Below, one piece after another: positions 35,336 to 42,551 of a stretch of 42,551 bases of DNA. The DNA comes from a bacterium (GTDB lineage: Bacteria > Verrucomicrobiota > Verrucomicrobiia > Limisphaerales > J093): the NCBI GenBank assembly GCA_021823625.1, contig JAKANS010000029.1, positions 1-42,551 of the forward strand, in the 5' to 3' direction. Made by a program: the position numbers and the translations under genes. Each line of letters starts with the position of its first letter. Position 1 is the first letter of the stretch. The notes beneath the pieces were generated by a model. That model saw only the letters and a list, made by a program, of their open reading frames with translations, was not told the origin of the DNA and did no database searches.

Positions 35336-36214
35336 TTACTTGCCGTAGTTCTTCACGAAATCAATGCACTTCGTGACCTCGGGCACGCTGTTGTCCCAAT
35401 TGTACTCGTACTCGATGGAGATGTTACCCTCGAAGCCCTGCTTCTTGAGTTCGTCGAGGCATTCCTTGATGGTGCCGACGCCGGTGCCGTACGGCACGTC
35501 GTGGGCGTCGAGCTTCCCCAATTCGTTCAGGTCTTTCAAGTGGCTGCTGATGATCCGGCCACTGAGGATCCGCAAGGCCTCCAGCGGCTTGATGCCCGAG
35601 CGCGTCCAGTGGCCGGTGTCGGCGCACGCCCCGATGCGGTGGTCTCGGCCGGTCACCAACCCGGCGATGTAAAGCGGGTCCCAGACTTTGTACTCCGGCT
35701 TGGCGTAGCTGCCGGGATGATTGTGGAAGGCCACGCAAATGTCGTATTCCTTGACGAGCTTCTCGATCAGGTTGATCGATTCCGCCGACTCGGTGGTGAC
35801 CGCGCGCAGCCCCAGCTTTTTGGCAAAATCGAAGATCTTGCGGGCGCCGACCTCGTCGTTGGGGATGCCCACCACGCCGTAGTTGACCGCCTTCACGCCG
35901 CTCTGGGCGAGTTTGGCCTTCACCTTGGCGATGGTTTCGTCCGAGGCGTTGTGGTCCCAGGAGACGTTTGGCTCCTCTTTGCTAAGCTTCTGGCCGGGGT
36001 AAAACTCGATGACCTTTCCGCCCGCCGCGGCGGTTTTGTCGATGGCCTCGAACACGGTGAAACGATTGAAGGTGTAGGCCTGGCAGCCGATGGCCCAGCC
36101 GTTGACCTTGTACTCGTCCGGAATCTTGGGTTGGGCCGTCGCGCTCGGCGAGGAAAGCACGGCAAAGGCCGTGACGGCCACGGCACAAAGGGTGGTTCTG
36201 AATTTGAGGTTCAT
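35336..36214 (-). CDS. Exported sugar phosphate isomerase/epimerase-like TIM barrel
   Basis: A 292-aa protein from the ATG at 36214 with a Sec signal peptide (about 1-28, ending SSPSATAQP). The rest is an AP-endonuclease-2/xylose-isomerase-like TIM barrel. Likely metal and substrate residues are in KVIEFYPGQ, CVAFHNHPGSY, GACADTGHW, ISSHLKDLN and ISIEYEYNW. Periplasmic members of this family are common in PVC bacteria and their substrates are mostly unknown. It is flanked by a good promoter and a good terminator, so it is transcribed alone, divergent from the sensor kinase. Confidence 0.85.
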   Translation of the reverse strand: MNLKFRTTLCAVAVTAFAVLSSPSATAQPKIPDEYKVNGWAIGCQAYTFNRFTVFEAIDKTAAAGGKVIEFYPGQKLSKEEPNVSWDHNASDETIAKVKAKLAQSGVKAVNYGVVGIPNDEVGARKIFDFAKKLGLRAVTTESAESINLIEKLVKEYDICVAFHNHPGSYAKPEYKVWDPLYIAGLVTGRDHRIGACADTGHWTRSGIKPLEALRILSGRIISSHLKDLNELGKLDAHDVPYGTGVGTIKECLDELKKQGFEGNISIEYEYNWDNSVPEVTKCIDFVKNYGK

Positions 36215-36286
36215 GACAATTTCCAACTAACGGTTCTCTCATGCCCCAACGGGCGGACGCTCTGTCCACCTTGGGCGTGTCCCCGA

Positions 36287-36315
36287 ATAGCAACGCGCGC
36301 CGCCCCGCCTGTCAA
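36287..36315 (-). promoter_or_regulatory. Promoter of the sugar isomerase/epimerase gene
   Basis: On the minus strand a consensus TTGACA (36310-36315), 17-bp spacer and TGCTAT (36287-36292), 72 nt before the ATG. This is the best -35 match in the window. Confidence 0.6.
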
Positions 36316-36366
36316 AACGAAACCGTCACCGCGCCGCTTCGGTTGGGGTTTGGCTGCCCGAATCGT

Positions 36367-36394
36367 GCCCAGCGCCACGGTGCGAGCGCTGGGC
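36367..36394. other. 9-bp stem-loop upstream of the divergent pair
   Basis: GCCCAGCGC (36367-36375) pairs perfectly with GCGCTGGGC (36386-36394) across a 10-nt loop. It lies between the isomerase promoter and the three-way-junction element, with no T-tract. An operator or a repeated palindrome are both possible. Confidence 0.5.
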
Positions 36395-36467
36395 AGCCTG
36401 GCAAAACGCAGGCGCAACGTTGGCTGTAATCGACTGGCTGTCCGCGGCGGATGCGACCGCTTGGGTG

Positions 36468-36548
36468 TGTCCTGGTTTGGTGGTGGCGGTGCTGCCGCAC
36501 CGCCCTGCGCCGCTGCGGCGGCGCAGCCACCCCTTTGAAATCAGGACA
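36468..36548. other. 81-nt three-way-junction foldable element
   Basis: An outer stem TGTCCTGGTTT/AAATCAGGACA (36468-36478 with 36538-36548, 11 bp with one G-U) is followed by a 5-bp stem GGTGG/CCACC (36479-36483 with 36527-36531). It encloses two abutting perfect hairpins: 8 bp with TGCC loop (36485-36504) and 9 bp with TGCG loop (36505-36526). In all, 33 pairs in 81 nt. No ORF with coding character overlaps it. It may be a structured RNA or a short interspersed repeat. The gap 36215-36674 also holds two other hairpins and two promoters. Confidence 0.65.
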
Positions 36549-36568
36549 ACGCCACCGCCTGCCGCGCC

Positions 36569-36597
36569 TTGGCCTCCCAACTGAAATGCAGTTATAG
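36569..36597 (+). promoter_or_regulatory. Candidate promoter of the two-component operon
   Basis: TTGGCC (36569-36574), 17-bp spacer, TTATAG (36592-36597); it predicts a leader of about 70 nt containing the hairpin at 36616-36645. The -35 and downstream GGCCAA (36606-36611) also form an inverted repeat around an inner AACTG/CAGTT. Confidence 0.4.
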
Positions 36598-36615
36598 AGC
36601 CGCCGGGCCAACCGG

Positions 36616-36645
36616 GCTTGCCGGCCGCGCGGGCGGCAGGCAAGC
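36616..36645 (+). other. Hairpin in the predicted leader of the sensor kinase mRNA
   Basis: GCTTGCC and GCCGC pair with GCGGC and GGCAAGC (7 + 5 bp with one G/A mismatch, 4-nt loop), 29 nt before the ATG at 36675. It could affect translation or bind a regulator. Confidence 0.45.
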
Positions 36646-36674
36646 TGCGCGGCATCGGCCTTCCACCGCTGGAC

Positions 36675-39600
36675 ATGAGCACCTCCCAACTGGGACGACG
36701 CGCGGCGGCGCTGCGGAGCTGGACTCGCGCGGGCGCCGGGCTGGTGGTTGCCTGCCTGGCCGTGGCGCTGCTCCGCGCGGCCGATGGCGAATTGGTCGCC
36801 AACGCGCCGTTCATCATCCAGCATTGGGAGACCGATAACGGCCTCCCGCGGAATTCGGTCATCGCGATCACGCAGACGCGCGATGGTTATCTCTGGCTGG
36901 GCACGCTCAACGGCTTGGTGCGCTTCGACGGAATCCAATTTACGATCTTCGACCAGAGCAACACGCCCGGTTTGCCCAGCAGCCGCATCGTGCGCTTGTT
37001 CGGCGACAGTCAGACCAATCTGTGGGTGGGCACCGAGACGGCGGGCGTGGCGTTGATCGCGAACGGCCGGGTCACGAGTCTGGACATCGGTCGGGGCACG
37101 CGCGGCGGCCGGTTAAGCGCCGTGTGCGAGGACGCCACCGGCGCGATGTGGCTTTACACGGCCGACGGCCAGTTGTGCCGGTACCGGCGTGGCCAGGTGG
37201 AGGTCTGGAAGTTCGGCGCGGAAGCCCCCAGCAGTTGCCGCGCGCTCGCACAAGAACAGGCTGGTCCGCTTTGGGTGGGAGCGGACTGGGGCCAGTTTTC
37301 GCTCGGTTCGCCCACCAATGTCTCCGGCACCGATCTGGCGGTGGAGGCGACGGTGCCTGCGGCGAAACTCGATTATCTCCTCGCCAGCACGCAAGGCGGC
37401 TATTGGCGGCTCGCGAACGGGCAGGTGGAGAAATGGCGGACCAATCGCCTGGAACGCAGCCTGGGCGCGTATCCGTGGGGCGCGACGCCGATTTCCGCCG
37501 CGTGCGAGGACCGGCAGGGCAATCTGATCGTGGGCACGCTGGGGCGCGGCTTGTTCTGGTTCGACGCCGCGGGCCAGGCCAGTTGCCTTTCGACGAACAA
37601 CGGCCTGTCGTACAATTTCGTTCTGTCGCTCCAGATGGATCGCGAAGACACCCTCTGGGTGGGCACGGACGGCGGCGGCCTGAATCACGTGACGCGGGCG
37701 GTGTTCGGAGTGGTCGAGGAAACGCGCGGCCGGGTGGTGCAATCGGTTTCACCGGACGCCGAGGGCCGGGTGTGGATCGGCTTCAACGCGATCGGGCCGG
37801 GCGCGTATGGCGCGGCGCGTTGGCAGGACGGCGTTCTGCAGCGCTTCGGGCCCCGCGAGGGTTTGCTGAACTCGTCGGTCAACGCCGTGTTCGTCGCGGC
37901 CGACCAACGCGTCTGGGCGGGCACGTGGGGCGGGTTGTACCAGTTCGACGGCTCGCGATTTCACGCGGTGCCACTGAGCGACCTGGTCAGCCGGCAAATC
38001 TCAGCCATCCACCAGGACGGGCAGGGGCGGCTGTGGTTTGGCACCCAGGGCGGACTGGCGCTCCGCGACGACGGCGGTTGGAAGGTCTTCACCACGGCCG
38101 ACGGCTTGACCGCCAACGACGTGCGGGCGCTGGCCGATGATCGCGACGGCGGGCTTTGGGTTGGAACCGCCGGCGGCGGGCTGAATCGGTTTCGCGACGG
38201 GCGATTCAGTGCGTTGCGGACAACCGATGGACTCCCCAGCGACAACGTATTGTCGCTGCTGGTGGACGCCGATGGCGTGGTTTGGGTGGGCACCGACGGC
38301 GGCGGCCTGGCCCGGCTCGAAGCGGGGCATTTCGTTCACTTCACGACTCGCGAAGGTCTGGCGAGCAACAGCGTCGGCTACCTGATCGAGGACGACGAAG
38401 GCTATCTCTGGCTGGGCTCGAACGCCGGTCTGCAGCGGGTCTTGAAGCGAACGCTGAACGACGTTGCACGCGGTCTGACCAACGCGATCGTCGCACGCGT
38501 TTACGGTCGGCAGGATGGTCTGCCGGTGGCGGAGTGCCCGCTGGGCACGCAACCGGGCGCCTGCCGGACGCGAGATGGCACACTCTGGTTTCCGACCATC
38601 AAGGGCCTGGCCACGGTCAAGCCCGCCAAACTGGTTCGCAACCCGTTCCCGCCCCCCGTTATGATCGAGTCCGTGGTCGTGGAAGGCGTGTTGCAGGAGA
38701 CCAACCGCTTTCGCACAGAGCACCTGACCCCGATCACAATCCCGCCCGGCAAAGGCCGGCTGGAGATTCATTACACGGCGCTGAATTTGGGCGCGCCGGA
38801 GCGGGCGAGTTTCCGCTATCGGATGGAACAGCACGATCCCGGCTGGACTGATGCGGGCAAGGAGCGCGTCGCCCGCTATCCGAAGCTGCCGCCCGGCCGG
38901 TACACGTTTTGCGTCACGGCGTGCAACGAGGACGGCGTTTGGAACGAGACCGGCAATTCGCTGGCGATTACGGTGCTGCCGCCGTTCTGGCAGACGTGGT
39001 GGTTTCTGAGCGCCAGCGCGGCCTGTCTGCTGGGCTTGATCGTGGCGGTGGTGCATTACTTCTCGACCCAGAAGCTGCAGCGCCAGGTGGAGCGCTTGCG
39101 CCAGCAGGAGGCGCTGGAAAAGGAGCGGGCCCGCATCGCGCGCGACATCCATGACCAGCTTGGCGCGAGCATGACGCAGATTTCGTTGCTGGGCGATCTC
39201 GTCGAAGGCGACAAGGACTCGCCGGACGACGTGGCGGCGCACGCTCAACAGATTTCCCAGACCGCGCGGGACACCACGCGGGTCTTGGACGAGATCGTCT
39301 GGACCGTGAACCCGTCGAACGACACGCTCGAAGGCCTGGTCACGTACGTCTGCAAGTACACGCAGGAATACCTGGAGGTGGCCGGGCTGCGTTACCGGCT
39401 CGAGGTGCCGGGCGAACTGCCGGCCGCGTCGATTTCGCCCGAGGTCCGCCATAACGTTTTCCTCGCCGCCAAGGAAGCCGTGACCAACGTGGTCCGCCAC
39501 GCCCAGGCGTCCGGGGTCTGGCTGCGTTTGCGCCTCGAGCCCGGCCGGTTCACCTTCGAAATCCAGGACGACGGCCGCGGTCCCGCAGGCATGGATTCGG

Positions 39601-39734
39601 AGCGGGCACGGTCACGAAACGGCGTGCGCAACATGCACAAACGCCTGGCCGACATCGGTGGCAGTTTTGCGATCGAACCCGCGCCGGAGAAAGGCACCGT
39701 GGTGCGCTTGACGGTGCCGCTGAACGCCGCCTGA
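36675..39734 (+). CDS. Sensor histidine kinase with periplasmic two-component propeller
   Basis: A 1019-aa sensor kinase from the ATG giving MSTSQLGRR; a TTG 19 codons upstream was rejected because it falls in the leader hairpin. The N-terminal signal/anchor helix (about 17-35) leads to a periplasmic double beta-propeller of Reg_prop repeats (GxLWVGTDGGGLxR-type units, about 40-660) and a Y_Y_Y domain (about 690-765). One membrane helix (about 773-797) follows, then a HisKA_3 dimerisation domain with phospho-acceptor H826 in ARDIHDQLGASM and a HATPase_c domain (EAVTNVVRHA; IQDDGRGPAG). Bacteroidetes-type relatives sense polysaccharide fragments; the ligand here is not known. The regulator gene follows 12 nt later. 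Confidence 0.93.
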   Translation: MSTSQLGRRAAALRSWTRAGAGLVVACLAVALLRAADGELVANAPFIIQHWETDNGLPRNSVIAITQTRDGYLWLGTLNGLVRFDGIQFTIFDQSNTPGLPSSRIVRLFGDSQTNLWVGTETAGVALIANGRVTSLDIGRGTRGGRLSAVCEDATGAMWLYTADGQLCRYRRGQVEVWKFGAEAPSSCRALAQEQAGPLWVGADWGQFSLGSPTNVSGTDLAVEATVPAAKLDYLLASTQGGYWRLANGQVEKWRTNRLERSLGAYPWGATPISAACEDRQGNLIVGTLGRGLFWFDAAGQASCLSTNNGLSYNFVLSLQMDREDTLWVGTDGGGLNHVTRAVFGVVEETRGRVVQSVSPDAEGRVWIGFNAIGPGAYGAARWQDGVLQRFGPREGLLNSSVNAVFVAADQRVWAGTWGGLYQFDGSRFHAVPLSDLVSRQISAIHQDGQGRLWFGTQGGLALRDDGGWKVFTTADGLTANDVRALADDRDGGLWVGTAGGGLNRFRDGRFSALRTTDGLPSDNVLSLLVDADGVVWVGTDGGGLARLEAGHFVHFTTREGLASNSVGYLIEDDEGYLWLGSNAGLQRVLKRTLNDVARGLTNAIVARVYGRQDGLPVAECPLGTQPGACRTRDGTLWFPTIKGLATVKPAKLVRNPFPPPVMIESVVVEGVLQETNRFRTEHLTPITIPPGKGRLEIHYTALNLGAPERASFRYRMEQHDPGWTDAGKERVARYPKLPPGRYTFCVTACNEDGVWNETGNSLAITVLPPFWQTWWFLSASAACLLGLIVAVVHYFSTQKLQRQVERLRQQEALEKERARIARDIHDQLGASMTQISLLGDLVEGDKDSPDDVAAHAQQISQTARDTTRVLDEIVWTVNPSNDTLEGLVTYVCKYTQEYLEVAGLRYRLEVPGELPAASISPEVRHNVFLAAKEAVTNVVRHAQASGVWLRLRLEPGRFTFEIQDDGRGPAGMDSERARSRNGVRNMHKRLADIGGSFAIEPAPEKGTVVRLTVPLNAA

Positions 39735-39746
39735 CCCCCACTTGCC

Positions 39747-40373
39747 ATGCCCATCACCGTTTCCATTGTCGAAGACAACGACCAGCTTCGCGCCACGCTC
39801 GCCCGGGTCATCGGTCGCGCGGAAGGCTTCCAATGCCTGGGCCAACATGCCAGCGCGGAGGAAGCTTTGCTGGCGATCCCGAAGGAACGGCCGAACGTGG
39901 TCCTGATGGACATCAACCTGCCCGGCATGAACGGCGTCGAGTGCGTGCGCCAGTTGAAACCGTTGGTGCCGGAAACCCTGGTGTTGATGCTCACCGCTTA
40001 CGAGGACACGGACAACATCTTCAACTCGCTGGCGGCGGGTGCGTCCGGCTACCTCCTCAAACGCACGACCAGCGCCGAGTTGCTGGCGGCCATTCGCGAC
40101 GTGCAAAAAGGCGGTTCGCCGATGACCACCCACATCGCGCGCAAGGTGGTCCAGTCGTTTCAGAAAGCCGGACCATCGCCGCAGCCCACCGAGAACCTGT
40201 CGCAGCGGGAACAGGAAGTGCTGGATTGCCTCAGCCAGGGCCTGATCTACAAGGAAATCGCCGAGAAGCTGGGCATCAGCTACGAGACGGTCCACACGTA
40301 CATCCGCCGGATTTACGAAAAGCTCCAGGTGCGGACGCGCACCGAAGCCGTCGCCAAGTTTCTGCGGCGTTGA
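39747..40373 (+). CDS. NarL/FixJ-family response regulator
   Basis: A 208-aa DNA-binding response regulator, the evident partner of the kinase 12 nt upstream. A receiver domain (1-120) has acidic VEDND, phospho-acceptor D55 ([10 protein letters not shown]), the Thr/Ala of LMLTAYED and K in YLLKRTT. A LuxR-type helix-turn-helix (about 145-208; [30 protein letters not shown]) binds DNA. HisKA_3 kinases typically pair with this class, which supports the assignment. Its targets are not visible. Confidence 0.95.
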   Translation: MPITVSIVEDNDQLRATLARVIGRAEGFQCLGQHASAEEALLAIPKERPNVVLMDINLPGMNGVECVRQLKPLVPETLVLMLTAYEDTDNIFNSLAAGASGYLLKRTTSAELLAAIRDVQKGGSPMTTHIARKVVQSFQKAGPSPQPTENLSQREQEVLDCLSQGLIYKEIAEKLGISYETVHTYIRRIYEKLQVRTRTEAVAKFLRR

Positions 40374-40423
40374 CCCGCGCGGGGCGGCTCCAGCGATTGG
40401 GAGCAATCGAGGGCGATTTGAGC

Positions 40424-40451
40424 TTGCCGCCTTTGACCGGGTCCGCATAGT
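40424..40451 (+). promoter_or_regulatory. Candidate tRNA-Ala promoter
   Basis: TTGCCG (40424-40429), 16-bp spacer, CATAGT (40446-40451), about 50 nt before the mature tRNA 5' end. Confidence 0.4.
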
Positions 40452-40507
40452 CGTTCGCGTGCGGGCGCCCGCGGTCGTAAGCTGGGCCGGTGCGCCCGGG
40501 ATGGGTT

Positions 40508-40583
40508 GGGGTCGTAGCTCAGTTGGTAGAGCGTCTCGTTCGCAATGAGAAGGTCAGGGGTTCGACTCCCCTCGGCTCCACCA
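40508..40583 (+). tRNA. tRNA-Ala (anticodon CGC)
   Basis: A complete 76-nt cloverleaf with encoded CCA (40581-40583). Acceptor stem GGGGTCG/CGGCTCC contains the G3-U70 pair that marks alanine tRNAs. The anticodon arm TCTCG-TTCGCAA-TGAGA gives anticodon CGC, reading GCG. The T arm AGGGG-TTCGACT-CCCCT is perfect. Confidence 0.97.
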
Positions 40584-40623
40584 GCCCTCCCCAAGCGGCA
40601 AACGTGGAGCGGGCAGGAAGTGC

Positions 40624-40929
40624 ATGGATAGCTCCTCTCTCAGGGTCGAGATCTACGCGTTACCGGGCTGTATGCGTTGCCGGCGTTTCAAGGTCTTCCT
40701 GAACCAGCACCGCATTCCCTTTACCGAAATCAACGTGCTCACCCAGCCCAAGGTCCTGGCCCGCGTCGCCCTCGGCTGCCGGCCGGTCCTGCCGATCATC
40801 GTCCTTGACCAGCAGGTGCTCGCCGGCTGGACTCAGCAACGACTCGAGACCGCGATTCGTCGCCGGTACCCGCAGGCCTTTGGCTGCCTGCCGCGGCGGG
40901 CGCGTCGCTTGCCGAAAACGCTTTTATGA
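40624..40929 (+). CDS. Glutaredoxin-like thioredoxin-fold protein
   Basis: A 101-aa protein with a thioredoxin/glutaredoxin fold: strand VEIYALP, redox motif CMRC (C16, C19), helix [10 protein letters not shown], strand TEINV, and VLPIIVLD with the cis-proline-like loop. The C-terminus is Arg-rich (about 84-101). It probably reduces disulfides or glutathionylated proteins. An AGGAAG sequence lies 4 nt before the ATG. Its stop overlaps the glycosidase start by 4 nt. Confidence 0.8.
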   Translation: MDSSSLRVEIYALPGCMRCRRFKVFLNQHRIPFTEINVLTQPKVLARVALGCRPVLPIIVLDQQVLAGWTQQRLETAIRRRYPQAFGCLPRRARRLPKTLL

Positions 40930-42278
40930 AACGCCTCCTGTTTGCCTGGGCGACTGCCGCCTTCACGGCGCTTGCCGCCTACCTGCCTCCGCTCACGATC
41001 CCGCAGGGTGTCGGTGTCAACATCCACTTCAACCGCGGTCATGCCGCCGATCTCGACCTGCTCGCCACGGCGGGTTTCAAGTTCGTGCGGATGGACCTCG
41101 GTTGGGCGGGCATCGAGCGCCGGCACGGCGAGTACGACTGGTCGGCCTACGAGGAGTTGATCGGCAACCTGGAACGGCGCGGCCTGCGGGCGATCCTGAT
41201 CCTCGACTACTCGAACCCGCTTTACGAAGAAGCGGTGACAGCGCGCAACCCGGTCTCGGGCGGCGAGCATCGCGACACCGCGTCGCCGCAACACCCCGAA
41301 AGCGTCGCCGCTTTTGCCCGCTGGGCGGCGGCGGCGGCCACGCATTTCCAGGGCCGGCGCGTGATCTGGGAGATCTGGAACGAGCCGAACATCTCCTTTT
41401 GGAAACCCAAGCCGGACGTGGCCCAGTACAACACGCTCGCGCTGGCGACCTGCAAGGCCATCCGCGCGGCGGACCCGAAGGCTACGATCATCGGCCCGGC
41501 CACCTCGGAAGTGCCGCTGCCGTTTCTGGAGACTTTCTTCGCCAGCGGCGTGCTCGAGTACCTCGACGCCGTCAGCATCCACCCGTACCGGAACTACTCG
41601 AAACCGCCGGAAACCGCCGCCGAGGACTACGCCAAGCTCCGCGCCTTGATCGCCAAATACGCGCCGACCAAGAAGAAGAATCTGCCGATCATCAGCGGCG
41701 AGTGGGGTTACGCCTCGCACACGCGCGGCGTGTCGCTCGAAACCCAGGCCGCCTTCGCCGCGCGGCAGCAGCTCGCGAACCTCCTCGCCGGCGTGCCGCT
41801 TTCGATCTGGTACGACTGGAAAAACGACGGCACCGATGCCGCCGAACGCGAACAGAATTTCGGCGTCGTGACCGATCAATTGGCGCCCAAGCCCGCCTAC
41901 CTGGCGATCAAAACCCTCACCAGCGAGCTGGCCGGCTACCGCCTCGAACGCCGGGTGAGTTCGGGCAGCGAGCGCGATTACGTGTTGCTGTTCACGAAAC
42001 CGCGCGCCACACCCAAGCTGGCCGTCTGGACGCTGGACGACACGCACTCGGTGAGCCTGGCGGTGACGCTCGGTTCGCGCGCCGCGGTGCGCGCGGCCCA
42101 CGCCGGCGGAGTGGTGGTCGAGTCCAAGGCTAAAGGCCGCGAGGCGACCTCGTTTCTCACCGCTTCCGCAACCTCCGGACCGGGGCAGAAGATCACGCTC
42201 GGCCCCGACCGACTCAGCTTCGAGGTGGGGCCGCCGCCGCTCTACCTGACCCTCGAAGGGGTTCGGTTGAAGCGATAA
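40926..42278 (+). CDS. Exported GH-A clan glycoside hydrolase (cellulase-like)
   Basis: A 450-aa protein with a signal peptide (about 1-20) and a TIM-barrel of the GH5/GH39-type clan A. Acid/base Glu in EIWNEPN (E153) and nucleophile Glu in IISGEWGY (E259) are in the expected positions after strands 4 and 7. RMDLGWAGIE and VSIHPYRNY support the fold. A C-terminal beta domain (about 345-450) follows. The substrate is uncertain; many relatives cleave beta-linked glycans. The overlap with the redox gene and the nearby sensor kinase suggest a small carbohydrate locus, but this is inference. Confidence 0.85.
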   Translation: MKRLLFAWATAAFTALAAYLPPLTIPQGVGVNIHFNRGHAADLDLLATAGFKFVRMDLGWAGIERRHGEYDWSAYEELIGNLERRGLRAILILDYSNPLYEEAVTARNPVSGGEHRDTASPQHPESVAAFARWAAAAATHFQGRRVIWEIWNEPNISFWKPKPDVAQYNTLALATCKAIRAADPKATIIGPATSEVPLPFLETFFASGVLEYLDAVSIHPYRNYSKPPETAAEDYAKLRALIAKYAPTKKKNLPIISGEWGYASHTRGVSLETQAAFAARQQLANLLAGVPLSIWYDWKNDGTDAAEREQNFGVVTDQLAPKPAYLAIKTLTSELAGYRLERRVSSGSERDYVLLFTKPRATPKLAVWTLDDTHSVSLAVTLGSRAAVRAAHAGGVVVESKAKGREATSFLTASATSGPGQKITLGPDRLSFEVGPPPLYLTLEGVRLKR

Positions 42279-42304
42279 CTGCGGCGCAGAGACCGAACCA
42301 AAGG

Positions 42305-42551
42305 TCACTTCGAAGTCTCCGCCAGCGCGGCGGCCAGTTCGCCGGGAATCCGCAGCACCGTGCCGTGGCGAGGGTCGGGTGGAAACGGCATCTGCTTGGA
42401 CACGTCCTCCCAGACCTTGAAATCCTTCGGTTTCTTCGAGGAATATTGTGGGTAAAGAGCGAGCTTTCCGCAGAAGAACAGGCTGCGCGTTCGGTAGTTC
42501 TCGAAGTTCCGAAAGCCGCGCGCGGCCGGCTTGAGGTTCTGGATCTTTGCG
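42305..42551 (-). CDS. ISL3-like transposase, C-terminal part (cut by window edge)
   Basis: The last 81 codons of a minus-strand gene whose start lies beyond the right edge. The readable end begins with KIQNLKPAARGFRNFENYR, then TRSLFFCGKLALYPQ, a pattern seen at the C-terminus of ISL3-type (IS204/IS1001/IS1165) transposases. The final 45 residues are not diagnostic. The DDE residues and the terminal inverted repeats are not in view, so intactness cannot be judged. Confidence 0.6.
   Translation of the reverse strand, partial: AKIQNLKPAARGFRNFENYRTRSLFFCGKLALYPQYSSKKPKDFKVWEDVSKQMPFPPDPRHGTVLRIPGELAAALAETSK

Noticed and set aside
36270..36290. Reverse-strand CGGGGACAC-CCCAA resembling one unit of the 21-bp array at 25-45
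   Set aside because: Only a single short match without the 21-bp periodicity, so it is treated as coincidence.
40490..40702. Forward ORF with [24 protein letters not shown] translation, and the reverse ORF 40313-40594 with GSRTPDLL
   Set aside because: Both are translations of the tRNA-Ala gene, a well-known source of false proteins in databases.
1..42551. CRISPR array, prophage or toxin-antitoxin system
   Set aside because: No regularly spaced conserved repeats with unique spacers, no phage structural or integrase genes, and no recognisable toxin-antitoxin pair were seen.

Overview
The window is GC-rich chromosomal DNA that most resembles a heterotrophic member of the Verrucomicrobiota (PVC group). 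Evidence for this is an LL-diaminopimelate aminotransferase, RNase HIII, a Tat-exported sugar-isomerase-like protein, a propeller-type sensor kinase, and very large secreted proteins built from FG-GAP, ASPIC/UnbV, Ig, cohesin, dockerin and 'TYEVEASTDL'-type C-terminal modules. The species cannot be named from the sequence. Shine-Dalgarno sequences are scarce. Several genes have a -10-like box only 6-8 nt before the start codon, which suggests leaderless mRNAs.

Layout. 1-195: a degenerate 21-bp tandem repeat running off the left edge. 368-6101 (-): a four-gene tripartite export operon (TolC-like outer membrane protein, HlyD/MacA-like adaptor, ABC ATPase, MacB/FtsX permease). 6363-10390 (+): lysA, grpE, dnaJ, rsmE. 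10459-13406 (-): a small glycan cluster (GT4, methyltransferase, GT8-like). 13728-19247 (+): a 1839-aa secreted multidomain protein. It converges, through a 12-bp-stem hairpin, on a Tat-exported sugar-isomerase-like protein (19372-20985, -).

20986-21332: a divergent intergenic region with a strong intrinsic terminator that belongs to no visible gene, placed before a CNT nucleoside transporter (21333-22598). Then come a TPR-like membrane protein, dapL, a SulP/STAS transporter and a HEAT-repeat exported protein (all +), and rnhC with a tiny overlapping membrane-protein gene (-). mutY is divergent from rnhC and carries a 23-residue insertion. A perfect 50-bp palindrome separates mutY from thiD.

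32084-34747: an exported subtilase with PA and P domains. 34769-36214 (-): a hypothetical protein and a Sec-exported sugar isomerase/epimerase with a clear terminator. 36215-36674: a hairpin-rich intergenic region with a compact three-way-junction fold. 36675-40373: a two-component system (Reg_prop/Y_Y_Y histidine kinase and NarL-type regulator). 40508-40583: tRNA-Ala(CGC). 40624-42278: a glutaredoxin-like protein overlapping a GH-A clan glycosidase. The right edge cuts the 3' end of an ISL3-like transposase gene (-).

Taken together the genes mix housekeeping (lysine/DAP synthesis, chaperones, DNA repair, rRNA methylation, thiamine) with an exported polymer- and sugar-handling set: glycosidase, two isomerase-like proteins, subtilase, modular giant, sensor kinase and efflux pump. 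No complete new defence or mobile system is evident. The least explained signals are non-coding: the three-way-junction element, the 50-bp palindrome, the orphan terminator leader and the 21-bp array. The in-frame MutY insertion is the main coding oddity.
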